From contig NZ_JACHMO010000001.1 of NCBI RefSeq assembly GCF_014205015.1, positions 372,001 to 436,000 of the forward strand: 64,000 bases of DNA. The letters run 5' to 3'. Position 1 is the stretch's first letter, and every line of letters begins with the position of its first letter. This document shows positions 33,265-42,544 of the stretch, piece after piece. The DNA comes from Saccharothrix ecbatanensis (GTDB lineage: Bacteria; Actinomycetota; Actinomycetes; Mycobacteriales; Pseudonocardiaceae). The notes beneath the pieces are model-generated. The model saw nothing but the letters and a program-made list of their open reading frames with translations. It had not been told where the DNA came from and searched no databases. The position numbers were made by a program, and so were the translations under genes.

Positions 33265-34668
33265 TCAGTGCTCTTGGACCTCTGGCTCGGCTCGCGTTGT
33301 CCGCTCCGCGCGGGCGACGCGGAGTAGGGCGCCGGTCATGCCGATCAACGTGAACACGAGGCCGGTGGCCACGCCGAAGCCCAGCAGGTCGAACGTGGCC
33401 GAGCCGATGCCGCCCGCCAGCACGCCTGCCAGCAGGGCGCTCGCCAGGCTCCGCACGTGCTCGTCCCGGCTGATCATCCGCACCCGGATCGCCGCGAACG
33501 CCGCCGCCAGGAACATGCCGACCAGCGCGAACAGCCCGAAGTACCCGTTCTCGATCAACGTCAGCAGGAACTGGTTGTCCAGGATCGTGTACTTCGTCGG
33601 CAGGTAAGTCCCGAAACCGCGCCCGAGCAGCGGGTTCTCGCTGATCTGTTCCCCCGCCGCCTCGTAGTCCGCCGTACGCGCCTTCACGCTCGGGTCGTCC
33701 TCGATGTTGGCGAACATCCCCCGAATGGTCCCGAAGAGGCCCGGCACGACCAGGCTCGCGCCCAGGAGGAACCCGCCGCCCACCACCAGAGTGGTGATCT
33801 TGCGCTGCTTCGGCAGGGTCAGGACCATGATCACCCCGGCCACCGCCATGCCGACGATCGCCGTCCGCGACAGCGACGTCATCGCGCCCAGACCCACCAG
33901 CGCCAGGCACACCAGCCACCGCACGTGCGGTGTGCCGTCGTCCCGGGCCTGGAACACGTAGTGCGCGCCCAGCGGCACCGCCATCGCGCACACCAGGCCG
34001 TACTCGATCGGGTGGTTCGTGGTCCCGGTCGGCCGGCGGAAGATCGACCGGGACTCCATCGCCGAGTAGCCGTTCTCCTGGGTGCGGAGCCCCGGCAGCG
34101 ACACGTACCCGGCCAGGTCGATGCCGAGCCCGAACTGCACCAGACCGACGAACGCGATCACCGCCGCACAGCCCAGCACCAGCCGGAGCACCCGGTCCAG
34201 CCGCTCCTTCGTGCGGATCGCGTCGCACACGAACACCGCGACCGCGATCATCGACATGATCCGGATGATGCTGCTGTCCGCCACCGTCAACTCGTCGGTC
34301 GGCAACCACCGCCGCGTCGCCACGCCATAGGTCGCCAGCTGCGACGCCAGGTACAGCGCCACCGCCGTGCGCACGACGTTGCGCCCCTTGCTCATGCCGA
34401 CCGTGTCCACCATCTGCCCGGACAACCACAGCACCCCGAGCAACAACGCCACCAACAGCGCCGGCGGCAGCGTCATGGGCACGAACGACAGCACCAGCCG
34501 TGCCGGGATGATCAGCAACGCCAGCAGGAACAGGCACACCAGGGTGGCGCCGTCCACGCCCTGACGCCCGAGGCGACCTTCCCGCACGGACGGCTCCGAC
34601 GACTGCCCCGAGGACTGCCCGGACGACTGCTCGGACACGGTCAGGGTTTGTCTTCGCTGCTCGGCCAC
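33265..34668 (-). CDS. O-antigen ligase / Wzy-type polymerase membrane protein
   Basis: 467 residues. After a Ser/Gln-rich cytoplasmic head, about eleven or twelve membrane segments start near residue 40. The Wzy_C-type outer loop lies in the second half: AMESRSIFRRPTGTTNHPIEYG, then ADYEAAGEQISENPLLGRGFGTYLP and DNQFLLTLIENGYFGL. This loop is characteristic of O-antigen ligases and capsular polymerases. It should join lipid-linked repeat units or ligate the polymer outside the membrane. It overlaps the Wzz-like gene by 28 bp. Its 3-prime end abuts the regulatory islet. Confidence 0.88.
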   Translation of the reverse strand: MAEQRRQTLTVSEQSSGQSSGQSSEPSVREGRLGRQGVDGATLVCLFLLALLIIPARLVLSFVPMTLPPALLVALLLGVLWLSGQMVDTVGMSKGRNVVRTAVALYLASQLATYGVATRRWLPTDELTVADSSIIRIMSMIAVAVFVCDAIRTKERLDRVLRLVLGCAAVIAFVGLVQFGLGIDLAGYVSLPGLRTQENGYSAMESRSIFRRPTGTTNHPIEYGLVCAMAVPLGAHYVFQARDDGTPHVRWLVCLALVGLGAMTSLSRTAIVGMAVAGVIMVLTLPKQRKITTLVVGGGFLLGASLVVPGLFGTIRGMFANIEDDPSVKARTADYEAAGEQISENPLLGRGFGTYLPTKYTILDNQFLLTLIENGYFGLFALVGMFLAAAFAAIRVRMISRDEHVRSLASALLAGVLAGGIGSATFDLLGFGVATGLVFTLIGMTGALLRVARAERTTRAEPEVQEH

Positions 34669-35462
34669 GCGGGCGCGCCGGGCACACCGGGTGCGGCGAT
34701 CTTCACCGTCCGCTCGCTGGCCGTCGGCTGCGGGCGGCGGGTCGGCGGGCCGGGCGGACGGCGGGTCACGCCATTGGAAGGCGGCGGCGGAGGGGGAGGC
34801 GAGGAAGCACCCTCACGACCCTCACGCCGACGCCGCAGTTGGTTCAGCACGCTGTCACCGCCGAACGTCGCCGCCGTCGTCAACAGCATCAGCAACACGA
34901 ACGCCGCCCCCGCGTAGCGGACCTTCCCACCGATCTGCGCCTCGGCCGCCGTCGCGTTCACGAGCACCTGCGACTTGATGAACGTCGACTCCGGCGCCTT
35001 CAACGCCGTCTGCTGCTTGTCCAACTCCTTCGCCGCGAAATCCATCACCGTGGTGATCATCGCCTCCGCCCCCTCCGGCGAGCCGCTGTCCGCCGTCACG
35101 AACAGGAACGGGCCGTTCGGACCGGCGGACGCCACGAAGGTGTCGGTCGAGTCCTCGTCGATGCCCAGCGAATCCTTGCGCGTCTTGGGGTCGGCCAAGA
35201 GCTGCGCCAGGATCTGCGAAGTCGTGATCAGGCTCCCGTCGAACGACAGCAACGGGTTGACCCGCACCACGTCGTCCGGCGACGTGTTCTCCGAGAACGT
35301 GCCGCCGGTGGCGGGCGAGGTGAGGAGCATGACGCCCGTGGACTGGTAGCGCGTGGGGATGGACAGGAACACGCCGAGCGCCACGGCGACGGCAGTGACC
35401 GCCGCGGGCAGGGCGATGTACCACCGCCTGCGCAACGTTCGCACGGCGCCCCAGAAGTCCAT
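34641..35462 (-). CDS. Wzz/YveK-like polysaccharide co-polymerase
   Basis: 273 residues. TM1 lies at about 15-33 (WYIALPAAVTAVAVALGVFL). An outer domain spans about 35-180 (YQSTGVMLLTSPATGGTFSE), and TM2 lies at about 183-200. A cytoplasmic tail rich in Pro and Arg has no Walker motif, so no tyrosine kinase is fused. Wzz-type proteins set chain length and work with the polymerase encoded by the overlapping next gene. The usual Pro-rich motif before TM2 is not evident. First gene of this short operon, with a divergent promoter region upstream that holds an inverted repeat. Confidence 0.82.
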   Translation of the reverse strand: MDFWGAVRTLRRRWYIALPAAVTAVAVALGVFLSIPTRYQSTGVMLLTSPATGGTFSENTSPDDVVRVNPLLSFDGSLITTSQILAQLLADPKTRKDSLGIDEDSTDTFVASAGPNGPFLFVTADSGSPEGAEAMITTVMDFAAKELDKQQTALKAPESTFIKSQVLVNATAAEAQIGGKVRYAGAAFVLLMLLTTAATFGGDSVLNQLRRRREGREGASSPPPPPPPSNGVTRRPPGPPTRRPQPTASERTVKIAAPGVPGAPAWPSSEDKP

Positions 35463-35482
35463 CCGCTCCCCGATCCACGTTT

Positions 35483-35506
35483 ACCCTGCGTAGGTGCGCG
35501 CAGGGT
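35483..35506. promoter_or_regulatory. Perfect 8-bp inverted repeat in a divergent promoter region
   Basis: ACCCTGCG and CGCAGGGT are separated by 8 bp. The repeat sits 20 bp before the Wzz-like gene (minus) and about 50 bp before the propeller gene (plus), inside their only shared promoter region. An operator serving both is the simplest reading; a leader hairpin is the alternative. Confidence 0.5.
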
Positions 35507-35555
35507 CTTGTTACTCTGAAATCGGTCGACTCGCGCCTAGTCGTTACAGGTGGTG

Positions 35556-36515
35556 ATGGACTTGGGCTCCCGGCGCGTGGTGCTCGCGGTCGTGGCCATC
35601 GTACTGGTCGTCGCGGCCGGAGTGGTGTATGTGGCGTCGGTCGCGCGCGAGACCTCACCCGTGCCGGTGGCTTCGGCCGACGGCGATCTCATGTTCGTTG
35701 CCCTGGCGGACGGTCGCAGCCGGGTCGAGCAGGTGCGGCTGGCCGATCCCGCCGCCCGCGGCGCCACCGGGATGACGTGCCAGCGCGTGTACCGGGCCGG
35801 CGGGACGACGGTGTGCCTGCGACTGGCCGGGCCGGGCCCGACGTACGCCGCCGAGGTGTCGAAGGACGGCGCCGTGGTCAAGACCGTGCCCCTGCCGGGC
35901 GTGCCGAGCCGGGCGAAGGTGTCGGCCTCCGGCCAGGTCGTCACGTGGACGTCGTTCGTGACCGGTGACTCCTACGCCGTGCCCGGCGGTTTCTCCACCC
36001 GCACGGGGTTCCTCGACCTGCGGACCGGTGAGGCCGTGGAGTCCCTGGAGGGCTTCACCGCGCTCGTCGACGGCCAACTCCACACCGCGCAGGACGTCAA
36101 CTACTGGGGCCTCACCGTGGCCCAGGACGACCGCACGTTCTACGCGACCCTCGCCTCGGGCGGCTACACGTGGCTGGTGAAGGGCGACCTGGTGGAGCGT
36201 CGCCTGGAGTCGCTGCGCCGTGACGCCGAGTGCCCGTCCCTCTCGCCCGACGGCACGAAGGTCGCCTACAAGAAGCGCATCGGTCGCCTCGGCCCGTGGG
36301 AGCTGGCCGTCCTGGACCTGAAGACCGGCGAGGAACGACGACTGCCCGGCACGGCGGGCGTGGACGACCAGGCCACCTGGTTGGGCGACAACCGGCTGGC
36401 CTTCGCCGCCGTGCCCAGGGACGCCAAGCTCGCCTCGATCCACGTGGTGCCGGCGGACGGCTCGGCCGCCGCCGTGGTCCTGATCCCCGACGCCGCCTCG
36501 CCGTCCCCGGTCTAG
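35556..36515 (+). CDS. Membrane-anchored TolB/PD40-like propeller protein
   Basis: 319 residues from the ATG at 35556 (AGGTGG upstream); a GTG two codons earlier is possible. A single membrane anchor covers about 6-28. The outer part has repeated beta-propeller-like blades (LSPDGTKVAYKKR, WELAVLDLKTGEERRLPG, WLGDNRLAFAAVPRD), as in WD40-like PD40 proteins. No catalytic motif is seen. Its place between polysaccharide operons suggests a scaffolding or binding role at the cell surface. It is convergent with the next glycosyltransferase, 18 bp apart. Confidence 0.7.
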   Translation: MDLGSRRVVLAVVAIVLVVAAGVVYVASVARETSPVPVASADGDLMFVALADGRSRVEQVRLADPAARGATGMTCQRVYRAGGTTVCLRLAGPGPTYAAEVSKDGAVVKTVPLPGVPSRAKVSASGQVVTWTSFVTGDSYAVPGGFSTRTGFLDLRTGEAVESLEGFTALVDGQLHTAQDVNYWGLTVAQDDRTFYATLASGGYTWLVKGDLVERRLESLRRDAECPSLSPDGTKVAYKKRIGRLGPWELAVLDLKTGEERRLPGTAGVDDQATWLGDNRLAFAAVPRDAKLASIHVVPADGSAAAVVLIPDAASPSPV

Positions 36516-36533
36516 AACCCCGTCCAGATCAAG

Positions 36534-37751
36534 TCAGGCTCGCAGCTCCCGCCGGAGCACCTTCTCCAGCTCGTGCCCCGCCGCGTCCCAAGACCGGCTG
36601 GACACGCTGGCAGCCGCCGCCGCGGCGATCGTGCCGAAGTTCGCCGAAGTGACCACATCGGACAGCGCTCGGGCAAGGTCGTGCGGCGTCGCCGGTGCGT
36701 ACCGGACGTGCTCGTTGTCCAGCACGACCCGGTTGTGCACGGCGTCGTTCACCACCGGAAGGCACCCGGCGGCCAGCATCTCGTGCGGCACCAGGGACAC
36801 GTTCGTCATCGACAGCGTGAGCCCGGCGTAGCACCGGTTGTAGATGTCGTTCAACCGGTCGGGGGAGACCAGCCCGTGGTCGACGTGCCGCGGCCCCAGC
36901 TTGCCGATCTTCTCGCCGTACGTGTGGATCGCGATGTCCGGGTGCCGCTCGGCGAAGATCTCCAACGCCAGCAGCCCGATCTCGATCGCCCGCCGCGGCG
37001 CCAGCCGTCGCGCGTAGAACACCACGCCGTCCCGGGCGACGCCGGGTTGCAGGTGGTACCGGTCGGCGTCGCAGCCGAAGTCGAAGAAGTCGGCCGCCAT
37101 CCCAGCCTCGGCCCGCACCTTCTCCGCCAGGAAACGGCCCGCGGTGAAGCCGTGGAACCCCATCCGGTACGTGTTCTCGGCCAACGCGGACAGCCCGCCC
37201 ACCGGGAAGAACCACGGCTCGTAGTCCTGCACCAGGTAGAACCGCTTGCCCGCGCACGGGTCGTTGAACGCCGGGTACGCCGTCATCCAAGCGGTGGCGA
37301 ACACCGCGTGCGCGTCGGCCATGCCGTCCAGCACGTCGTGCACCGGCCCGCGGAATCCGGGGAACGCCGACCGGATCACCGGCTCGTGGTCCGCCGCACG
37401 GCTCCCGTACACGTCGTACAGGTACAGCCGGCACTTGTGCCCCAACGACTCCAGGTGCTCGATCAGCCGGAACATCGTGGTGTGCCCGCCGGACCCGGGC
37501 GACGGCGGCGTGCTCACCCAGTTCACCGTCATCCGCCCGTCGGCGGGAAGCTCGGGCACGACAACGGGCCGCTGAACGCCGATGTCGGCCGCGCGCACGT
37601 CCTCCAGCCGCACCGGGAACACCTCGGCGTCCGCCCCGAACCGCCGCGCCGCACGGCCGAGCGCACGTGCCCCGAGCTGCCGCACACCGCCCGACCGCAC
37701 GATGCGGGAAACCTGGTGCGCGCGTCGCTGCAACTGCCGGACGACCTTCAC
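36534..37751 (-). CDS. WsaF-like glycosyltransferase (GT4-type fold)
   Basis: 405 residues. The GTG start overlaps the flippase stop (GTGA). The region from about 73 has NWVSTPPSPGSGGHTTMFRL. KRFYLVQDYEPWFFPVG near 168 is typical of the WsaF rhamnosyltransferase family. The C-terminal half has a GT-B nucleotide-sugar site with FYARRLAPRRAIEIG and SMTNVSLVPHEMLAAGCLPVV. It probably transfers rhamnose or a similar sugar to a lipid-linked intermediate on the cytoplasmic side. It is the last gene of the minus-strand unit 40260-36534, all coupled by 4-bp overlaps. Confidence 0.87.
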   Translation of the reverse strand: MKVVRQLQRRAHQVSRIVRSGGVRQLGARALGRAARRFGADAEVFPVRLEDVRAADIGVQRPVVVPELPADGRMTVNWVSTPPSPGSGGHTTMFRLIEHLESLGHKCRLYLYDVYGSRAADHEPVIRSAFPGFRGPVHDVLDGMADAHAVFATAWMTAYPAFNDPCAGKRFYLVQDYEPWFFPVGGLSALAENTYRMGFHGFTAGRFLAEKVRAEAGMAADFFDFGCDADRYHLQPGVARDGVVFYARRLAPRRAIEIGLLALEIFAERHPDIAIHTYGEKIGKLGPRHVDHGLVSPDRLNDIYNRCYAGLTLSMTNVSLVPHEMLAAGCLPVVNDAVHNRVVLDNEHVRYAPATPHDLARALSDVVTSANFGTIAAAAAASVSSRSWDAAGHELEKVLRRELRA

Positions 37752-39214
37752 GCGCTGCCCTCTGTTTGATTAATCGGCTTCGCCGACTGCCGACGCAACA
37801 GACCCAGCACCTCGTGGCGCAAGGGGAACACGACGGCCGCATAAGCCAGTGACGCCAACGCGCCACCCACCAACAGCCGCCACAAGGCGTCCTGGATGAC
37901 CCACTGCACGCCCAACGCCACCGCGACCATCACGACGCCACCCAGCACGGGCCGCGCGACGGCAGCGCCCAACACGCGCGCCCGCAGCCCATAAGGACGG
38001 AAAGTCACCAGATAGGCGGGCACGACGACCAGGAGCACCACGACGCTCTGCGCCGCCGCCACGCCTTGGATCCCGCCGAAGTGCGCCCCGACGGCCAACA
38101 GCGGCACGAGAACACCCAGCCACACCAGGTGGATCACCAGGATCGCCCCCGACCGCCCCGCGCTGGCCAGGTAGTCGTACCCCAGCTCCAACGCCACCCG
38201 CAGCGCGCCGAGCAGCACCAGCAACGCCAACGCCTGCGCCGCCGGAGCCCACCGCTCGCCGTAGACCGTCCGCACCAGCGGATCCGCCAACGCCGCCAGC
38301 AGCACGCAAGCCGGCACCGTCACCAGCGCCAGCAGCCGCAACGCGCGGGCGAACGTCCGCGCGAACAGCTCCGGATCATCCCTGACCTGCGAAAACGCCG
38401 CCAGTGACACACTGCGCACCGGCTGCGAGAAAGCACCCACCGGCCAGTTCGCCAGGTTGAACGCCAGCAGGTAGAAGCCCAGCGGCACGGTGCCCAGCAC
38501 GCTGCCGACAATGATGTAGTCGACGTTCATCACGCCGAACACCAGCAGGCTCGAACCCGCCAACGGCAGCCCGAACGAGAGCAACCCCCGCGCCTGGACC
38601 ACATCGAACCCAGGCCGGTAACGCTTAGGCGTGTAGGCGAACATCACCACGGCGGCCACCAGGTTGGTGGCGATCCGCGACCACGCCAGGCTCCACGCGC
38701 CGAACCCCATCAGCGCCAACACCACGACGATCGCCGTGCCGACAACGAACGCCGACGTGTCCGCGACGAACTTGTGGTCCTGCCGGAACTCGCGCTGCAA
38801 CAACGCGCCCGGCACCGCCGACGCCCCAGCGATCACGAGCGACAGCGACATCAGCTGGATCACGCCCGTCGCCTGCGGCGTGTCCATCGCCGACGCGAAC
38901 CACGGCGCACCAAGGATGCACAACGCCGCCAGCACACACCCGGACGCGATCGACAGCGTCGTCACGGTCGGCGCGAGCTCCGAAACGGGCTTCTCCGTGC
39001 GCACCAACGCGACGCTGACGCCCATCTCGCTGACGCTCATCACGATGTTGAGCACCACCAGCGCGACCGCGAACACGCCGAACTGCTCGGGCGCGATGAG
39101 CCGGGCGAGCAGGATGCCCACACCCACCTGGCTCAGCCGCTGCACCAGGCTGTTGACGGCGCTCCACCGGATGGCCGAGGTGACCCTGCGCTCCAGACCC
39201 GCGGGTGCGGTCAC
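37748..39214 (-). CDS. Wzx-like polysaccharide flippase (MOP superfamily)
   Basis: 488 residues from the GTG that overlaps the GT2 stop (GTGA); the frame extends further upstream but through the GT2 gene. About twelve to fourteen membrane segments begin near residue 12. The start RVTSAIRWSAVNSLVQRLSQVGVGILLARLI is the usual opening of lipopolysaccharide-biosynthesis flippases of the Wzx/RfbX/TuaB type. It should move the lipid-linked repeat unit to the outer face. Together with the Wzy-like and Wzz-like proteins it makes the locus a Wzx/Wzy-type pathway. Confidence 0.9.
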   Translation of the reverse strand: MTAPAGLERRVTSAIRWSAVNSLVQRLSQVGVGILLARLIAPEQFGVFAVALVVLNIVMSVSEMGVSVALVRTEKPVSELAPTVTTLSIASGCVLAALCILGAPWFASAMDTPQATGVIQLMSLSLVIAGASAVPGALLQREFRQDHKFVADTSAFVVGTAIVVVLALMGFGAWSLAWSRIATNLVAAVVMFAYTPKRYRPGFDVVQARGLLSFGLPLAGSSLLVFGVMNVDYIIVGSVLGTVPLGFYLLAFNLANWPVGAFSQPVRSVSLAAFSQVRDDPELFARTFARALRLLALVTVPACVLLAALADPLVRTVYGERWAPAAQALALLVLLGALRVALELGYDYLASAGRSGAILVIHLVWLGVLVPLLAVGAHFGGIQGVAAAQSVVVLLVVVPAYLVTFRPYGLRARVLGAAVARPVLGGVVMVAVALGVQWVIQDALWRLLVGGALASLAYAAVVFPLRHEVLGLLRRQSAKPINQTEGSA

Positions 39215-40260
39215 TGGCCGCGCCACTTCCAGACCTGCTTGGACACCAGGCCGGCCCCGCGTTTGGCCAGGTGGCTGCCGACGAACACCTGCGTCCGGCT
39301 GCACCACCGCGGCCCCAACGCGCGCCGCCGCCGCAACGCCCGGTACTCGGCCAGTCGCTCCGTGTCGGAGCACACCCGCCGCGCGAACGCCACCAGGTCG
39401 TCCACCGGGATCTCGTCCAGCTTGTCCCGGTCGTAGGCGCGCACCGCCCGCCACAACGCGTCCTTGGCGATCGACCGGTTGGCGAGCGCCCGCAGCCGTG
39501 CGGGAAGGTCCGGGTGTTCGGCGAAGAACCGTTCGAACACGGCCTGCCGCTGGTCCAGATCGGCGAACAGCGACGAGAACTGCGTGCGCATCATGCTCTG
39601 CTGGTGCACGCGGTAGTACGCGGCGGGCTTGCCGCGCACGTACCCGATGTCGGACACCGCGGCGATGCGCATCCACATCTCCAGGTCGCCCGCGTGCGGC
39701 AGGTCCGGCCGGTAGCCGCCGACCTTCTGCTGCACGGACGTGCGCACCACAGCTTCCGGCGACGACAGCACGTTCTGCCCGGTGCGGCAGCGCGCCTCGA
39801 TCCAGTCCACACCGGACCACACCGTGCGGCCCGAAGGCGGCGTCATCACGGACGGCAGGTCGTCGTGGTCGGAGTAATAAACGACACGTCCGTACACCAT
39901 GCCGACGTTCGGGTGAGCCTCGAACACCTCGGCGGCACGGGCCAGCGAACCCGGCGCCAACAGGTCGTCAGCGGACAGCAGCACCGTGTAGTCGGCCTTG
40001 GCCCACTCCAGCAGGCCCTCGTTGTACGTGGCGATGTGGCCTTGGTTGACCTCGTGCCGGCGGCCCTCGACCCGCGGGTCCTGCACCAGCTCGGCCATCA
40101 CCTCGGGCGTCTCGTCGCTCGACGTGTCGTCGATGATCAGCACTCGCACGTCGACGCCGGGCTGGTCGAGCACGCTCCGGACGCACGCGCGGAGGAACCG
40201 TGCGTAGTTGTAGCAGGGGATGACGACGTCGACCGTCGGTCGTGCCGCAGGATCAGTCAC
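39211..40260 (-). CDS. GT2 family glycosyltransferase
   Basis: 349 residues, GTG start. The GT-A fold opens VDVVIPCYNYARFLRACVRSVL. DDTSSDETPEV follows, and the metal-binding motif lies in VLLSADDLLAPGSLA. DLEMWMRIA is the usual acceptor-site acid region. It should transfer one sugar to the growing lipid-linked chain from a nucleotide donor; neither sugar nor linkage can be read from the sequence. The last 90 residues are helical and basic, perhaps for membrane contact. First gene of the three-gene coupled unit. An 81-bp divergent gap separates it from the rhamnosyltransferase-like gene. Confidence 0.9.
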   Translation of the reverse strand: MTDPAARPTVDVVIPCYNYARFLRACVRSVLDQPGVDVRVLIIDDTSSDETPEVMAELVQDPRVEGRRHEVNQGHIATYNEGLLEWAKADYTVLLSADDLLAPGSLARAAEVFEAHPNVGMVYGRVVYYSDHDDLPSVMTPPSGRTVWSGVDWIEARCRTGQNVLSSPEAVVRTSVQQKVGGYRPDLPHAGDLEMWMRIAAVSDIGYVRGKPAAYYRVHQQSMMRTQFSSLFADLDQRQAVFERFFAEHPDLPARLRALANRSIAKDALWRAVRAYDRDKLDEIPVDDLVAFARRVCSDTERLAEYRALRRRRALGPRWCSRTQVFVGSHLAKRGAGLVSKQVWKWRGQ

Positions 40261-40341
40261 GCCCTACACATCGTGCAGGACCGCGGATCGTTAACGGCGA
40301 GCCCCCGATCCCGATGTACGGGACATACCGGAAGGGGCTAC

Positions 40342-41202
40342 ATGGACCACGTCGTGCTGACGCGCTTCAACCTGCCGTCCGTTGGCGCGGAAAGCGTCGT
40401 GCGGGCGCGTGACGGCTGGCTGACCGAGCGCGTCGGGCTGTTCGAGCGGTACTGCCTGCCCTCGGTGGGGGCGCAGACCACCTCGAACTTCCGGTGGCTC
40501 ATCTACTTCGACCCCGAGAGCCCGCAGTGGCTCAAGGACCGCATCGAGGCGCACGGCGACGCGTACACCCCGGTGTTCCGCACGCAGGTCAGCCGTGAGG
40601 AGCTGGTCGAGGACATCTCGAAGCTGTTCCCGACCAAGGGCGACGAGCTGGTCACCACCAACCTCGACAACGACGACGGCCTGGCGGCGGACTTCATCGC
40701 CCGGCTCCAGTCGGAGCGCCCCACCGGCAGGCGGACTGCCCTCTACCTGGCGAACGGGCTGGTCAAGAGCCCGGAAGGGCTGTTCGCCCACCACGACCGG
40801 GACAACGCGTTCGCGTCGATGCGGGAGAGTTGGGACGCGCCGGTGACGTGCTGGGCGGACTGGCACAACCGGCTGCACCGGCACGCCGAGGTGGTGTCGC
40901 TCGGCGGCTCGCCCGGCTGGCTCCAGGTCGTGCACGGCGGGAACGTGAGCAACCGCACGCGCGGTCGTTTGGTCGCCCCCGCGCCGTACCGGCCGCTGTT
41001 CGGCGCCGCGCTGGACGACGTGCCGCGGCCCGCCGGCGGCGTGCTCGCCCGGGACCGGTTCGTCGGCCACCCGCTGCGGGTGGCGAGGGACGGCGCCAGG
41101 TTCCTGGCCAAGACGACGGCGCAGCGGCTGCTCGGCCCGAGCGGCTTCGAAAAGGCGAAACAGGTGCTGGCCGCGCGTGGGCGCGACCGGTCGCCGAGGT
41201 GA
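40342..41202 (+). CDS. Putative rhamnosyltransferase-family protein
   Basis: 286 residues from the ATG at 40342 (GGAAGGGG upstream). The sequence matches the putative rhamnosyl transferase family (PF11316 type): HVVLTRFNLPS, LFERYCLPSVGAQTTSNFRWL, YFDPESPQWLKDRI and the acidic TTNLDNDDGL, probably the metal site. GGNVSNRTRG comes late. A basic C-terminal tail follows. It would decorate the surface glycan. The lipoprotein gene starts 14 bp after it. Confidence 0.8.
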   Translation: MDHVVLTRFNLPSVGAESVVRARDGWLTERVGLFERYCLPSVGAQTTSNFRWLIYFDPESPQWLKDRIEAHGDAYTPVFRTQVSREELVEDISKLFPTKGDELVTTNLDNDDGLAADFIARLQSERPTGRRTALYLANGLVKSPEGLFAHHDRDNAFASMRESWDAPVTCWADWHNRLHRHAEVVSLGGSPGWLQVVHGGNVSNRTRGRLVAPAPYRPLFGAALDDVPRPAGGVLARDRFVGHPLRVARDGARFLAKTTAQRLLGPSGFEKAKQVLAARGRDRSPR

Positions 41203-41216
41203 ACAGGAGCAAGACC

Positions 41217-42476
41217 ATGGCCCGTGCACGCGTGGTCCTCGCAGTACTGGGGCTCGTCGCCGCGACCGCGTGCACGGCCGAGGCGGTGCAGCCGGAACCG
41301 AAGCCGCGGGAGGTGGCCGTCGGGCCGTCCGTCGACTACTACAAGAAGTGGGTCAACGGCCCCAACCCCACCGGCGACCCGAACGTGTTCCCGATCACCG
41401 TCTGGATGCAGGACCCGTCCGGGATCGAGAACGGCGAGAAGCTCGGCAAGGCCTACCCGAAGATCGGCATCGACACCGGCATCGGGCTGTGGGAGGACGA
41501 GTGGTGGTACCTCCGCCAGGAAGGCCTCTACGAGACCGACTGGCACGTGTACGTGGACGGGACGCGCGTCGACACGGTCCTCGCGGACACCGCGCACGCC
41601 CGCAACTACGTGGGCTACCTGATCGCCGACGAGCCGGACATGAACAAGGTCTACGGCGACGTGTTCAACCCCGACATGCAGCCGTCGGCGATCCTGAAGG
41701 CGTCCGACGCGGTGCGCGCCAAGGACCCGTCCCGGCCGACGTACATCAACTTCAGCCCGTGGATGGGCACGCCGACCGGCGAGATCGGGTACGGCTACAT
41801 CGAGAAGTCCTACGAAGAGGACATGCGGACGTACTGCTCGGCGGCGGACATCGCGTCGGCCGACTACTACGGCTGGACCCACCCCGACCGCAACCACACG
41901 GTCGGCGCGTACAGCTACGGACAGGTCATCGACACCATGCGCAAGTGGTGCGGGCCGGACAAGCCGTTGTACGGGTTCGTGGAGACCGGTCACCCGCACG
42001 ACCGCGGCGAGATCATCGACCCCGACCAGCTCGAATCGGCGGTGTGGAACACGATCCTGCACGGCGCCACCGGCATCAACTACTTCGCGCACAGCTTCTA
42101 CACCGACGGCACGGGCGAGTACTCCAGCGTGCTGACGCGTCCTGAGATCACCGCCCGAGTCACCGCGGTCAACGCGCGGTTGAAGTCGCTCGCGCCCGTG
42201 CTCAACGCGCCCAACGTGCTCGGCATGACGGCGAAGAGCGACAACGGGATCCCGGTGTCGGTGTTGCACAAGCAGGTCGGTGACGCGAGGTGGGTGTTGG
42301 CGCAGACCGACGGCACCAAGGAGCACCGGCTCAGCCTCGCGGCCCGGGTGACGGTGGACGTGCCGGTGTCCTCGGGCACGGCGACCGTGGTGGACGAGAA
42401 CCGGACCGTGCCGATCGTGGACGGGAAGATCGTCGACGACTTCGGGCCGTACCAGGTCCACGTGTACCGCTTCTGA
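41217..42476 (+). CDS. Lipoprotein with glycoside-hydrolase-like TIM barrel
   Basis: 419 residues from the ATG at 41217 (CAGGAGC upstream). The lipobox AATAC puts the lipid anchor on Cys19. The mature part reads like a (beta/alpha)8 glycosidase: ITVWMQDPSGIENGEKLG, YLIADEPDMNKVYGD with an acid pair where GH clan-A enzymes have the acid/base, YGFVETGHPHD with a second Glu near the nucleophile strand, and a small C-terminal beta domain. The GH family cannot be fixed. It probably trims or modifies the polysaccharide outside the membrane. It follows the rhamnosyltransferase-like gene closely. Confidence 0.72.
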   Translation: MARARVVLAVLGLVAATACTAEAVQPEPKPREVAVGPSVDYYKKWVNGPNPTGDPNVFPITVWMQDPSGIENGEKLGKAYPKIGIDTGIGLWEDEWWYLRQEGLYETDWHVYVDGTRVDTVLADTAHARNYVGYLIADEPDMNKVYGDVFNPDMQPSAILKASDAVRAKDPSRPTYINFSPWMGTPTGEIGYGYIEKSYEEDMRTYCSAADIASADYYGWTHPDRNHTVGAYSYGQVIDTMRKWCGPDKPLYGFVETGHPHDRGEIIDPDQLESAVWNTILHGATGINYFAHSFYTDGTGEYSSVLTRPEITARVTAVNARLKSLAPVLNAPNVLGMTAKSDNGIPVSVLHKQVGDARWVLAQTDGTKEHRLSLAARVTVDVPVSSGTATVVDENRTVPIVDGKIVDDFGPYQVHVYRF

Positions 42477-42544
42477 ACGGCTAACGCCTTTGCCCTGTAC
42501 TGCGATTGGCGCAGTGCGGGACCATCCAGTGACGGAGGCCGACA

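Noticed and set aside
33029..33607. Plus-strand frame across the islet edge
   Set aside because: It is antisense to the O-antigen ligase gene for most of its length; only the short start at 33194 has a ribosome site.
37748..39820. 690-residue version of the flippase
   Set aside because: The added N-terminal part is the GT2 gene in another frame; the GTG overlapping the GT2 stop is the natural start.
42499..42515. ACTGCG / CGCAGT hairpin after the glycosidase-like lipoprotein
   Set aside because: Only 6 bp without a T tract; too weak to call a terminator.
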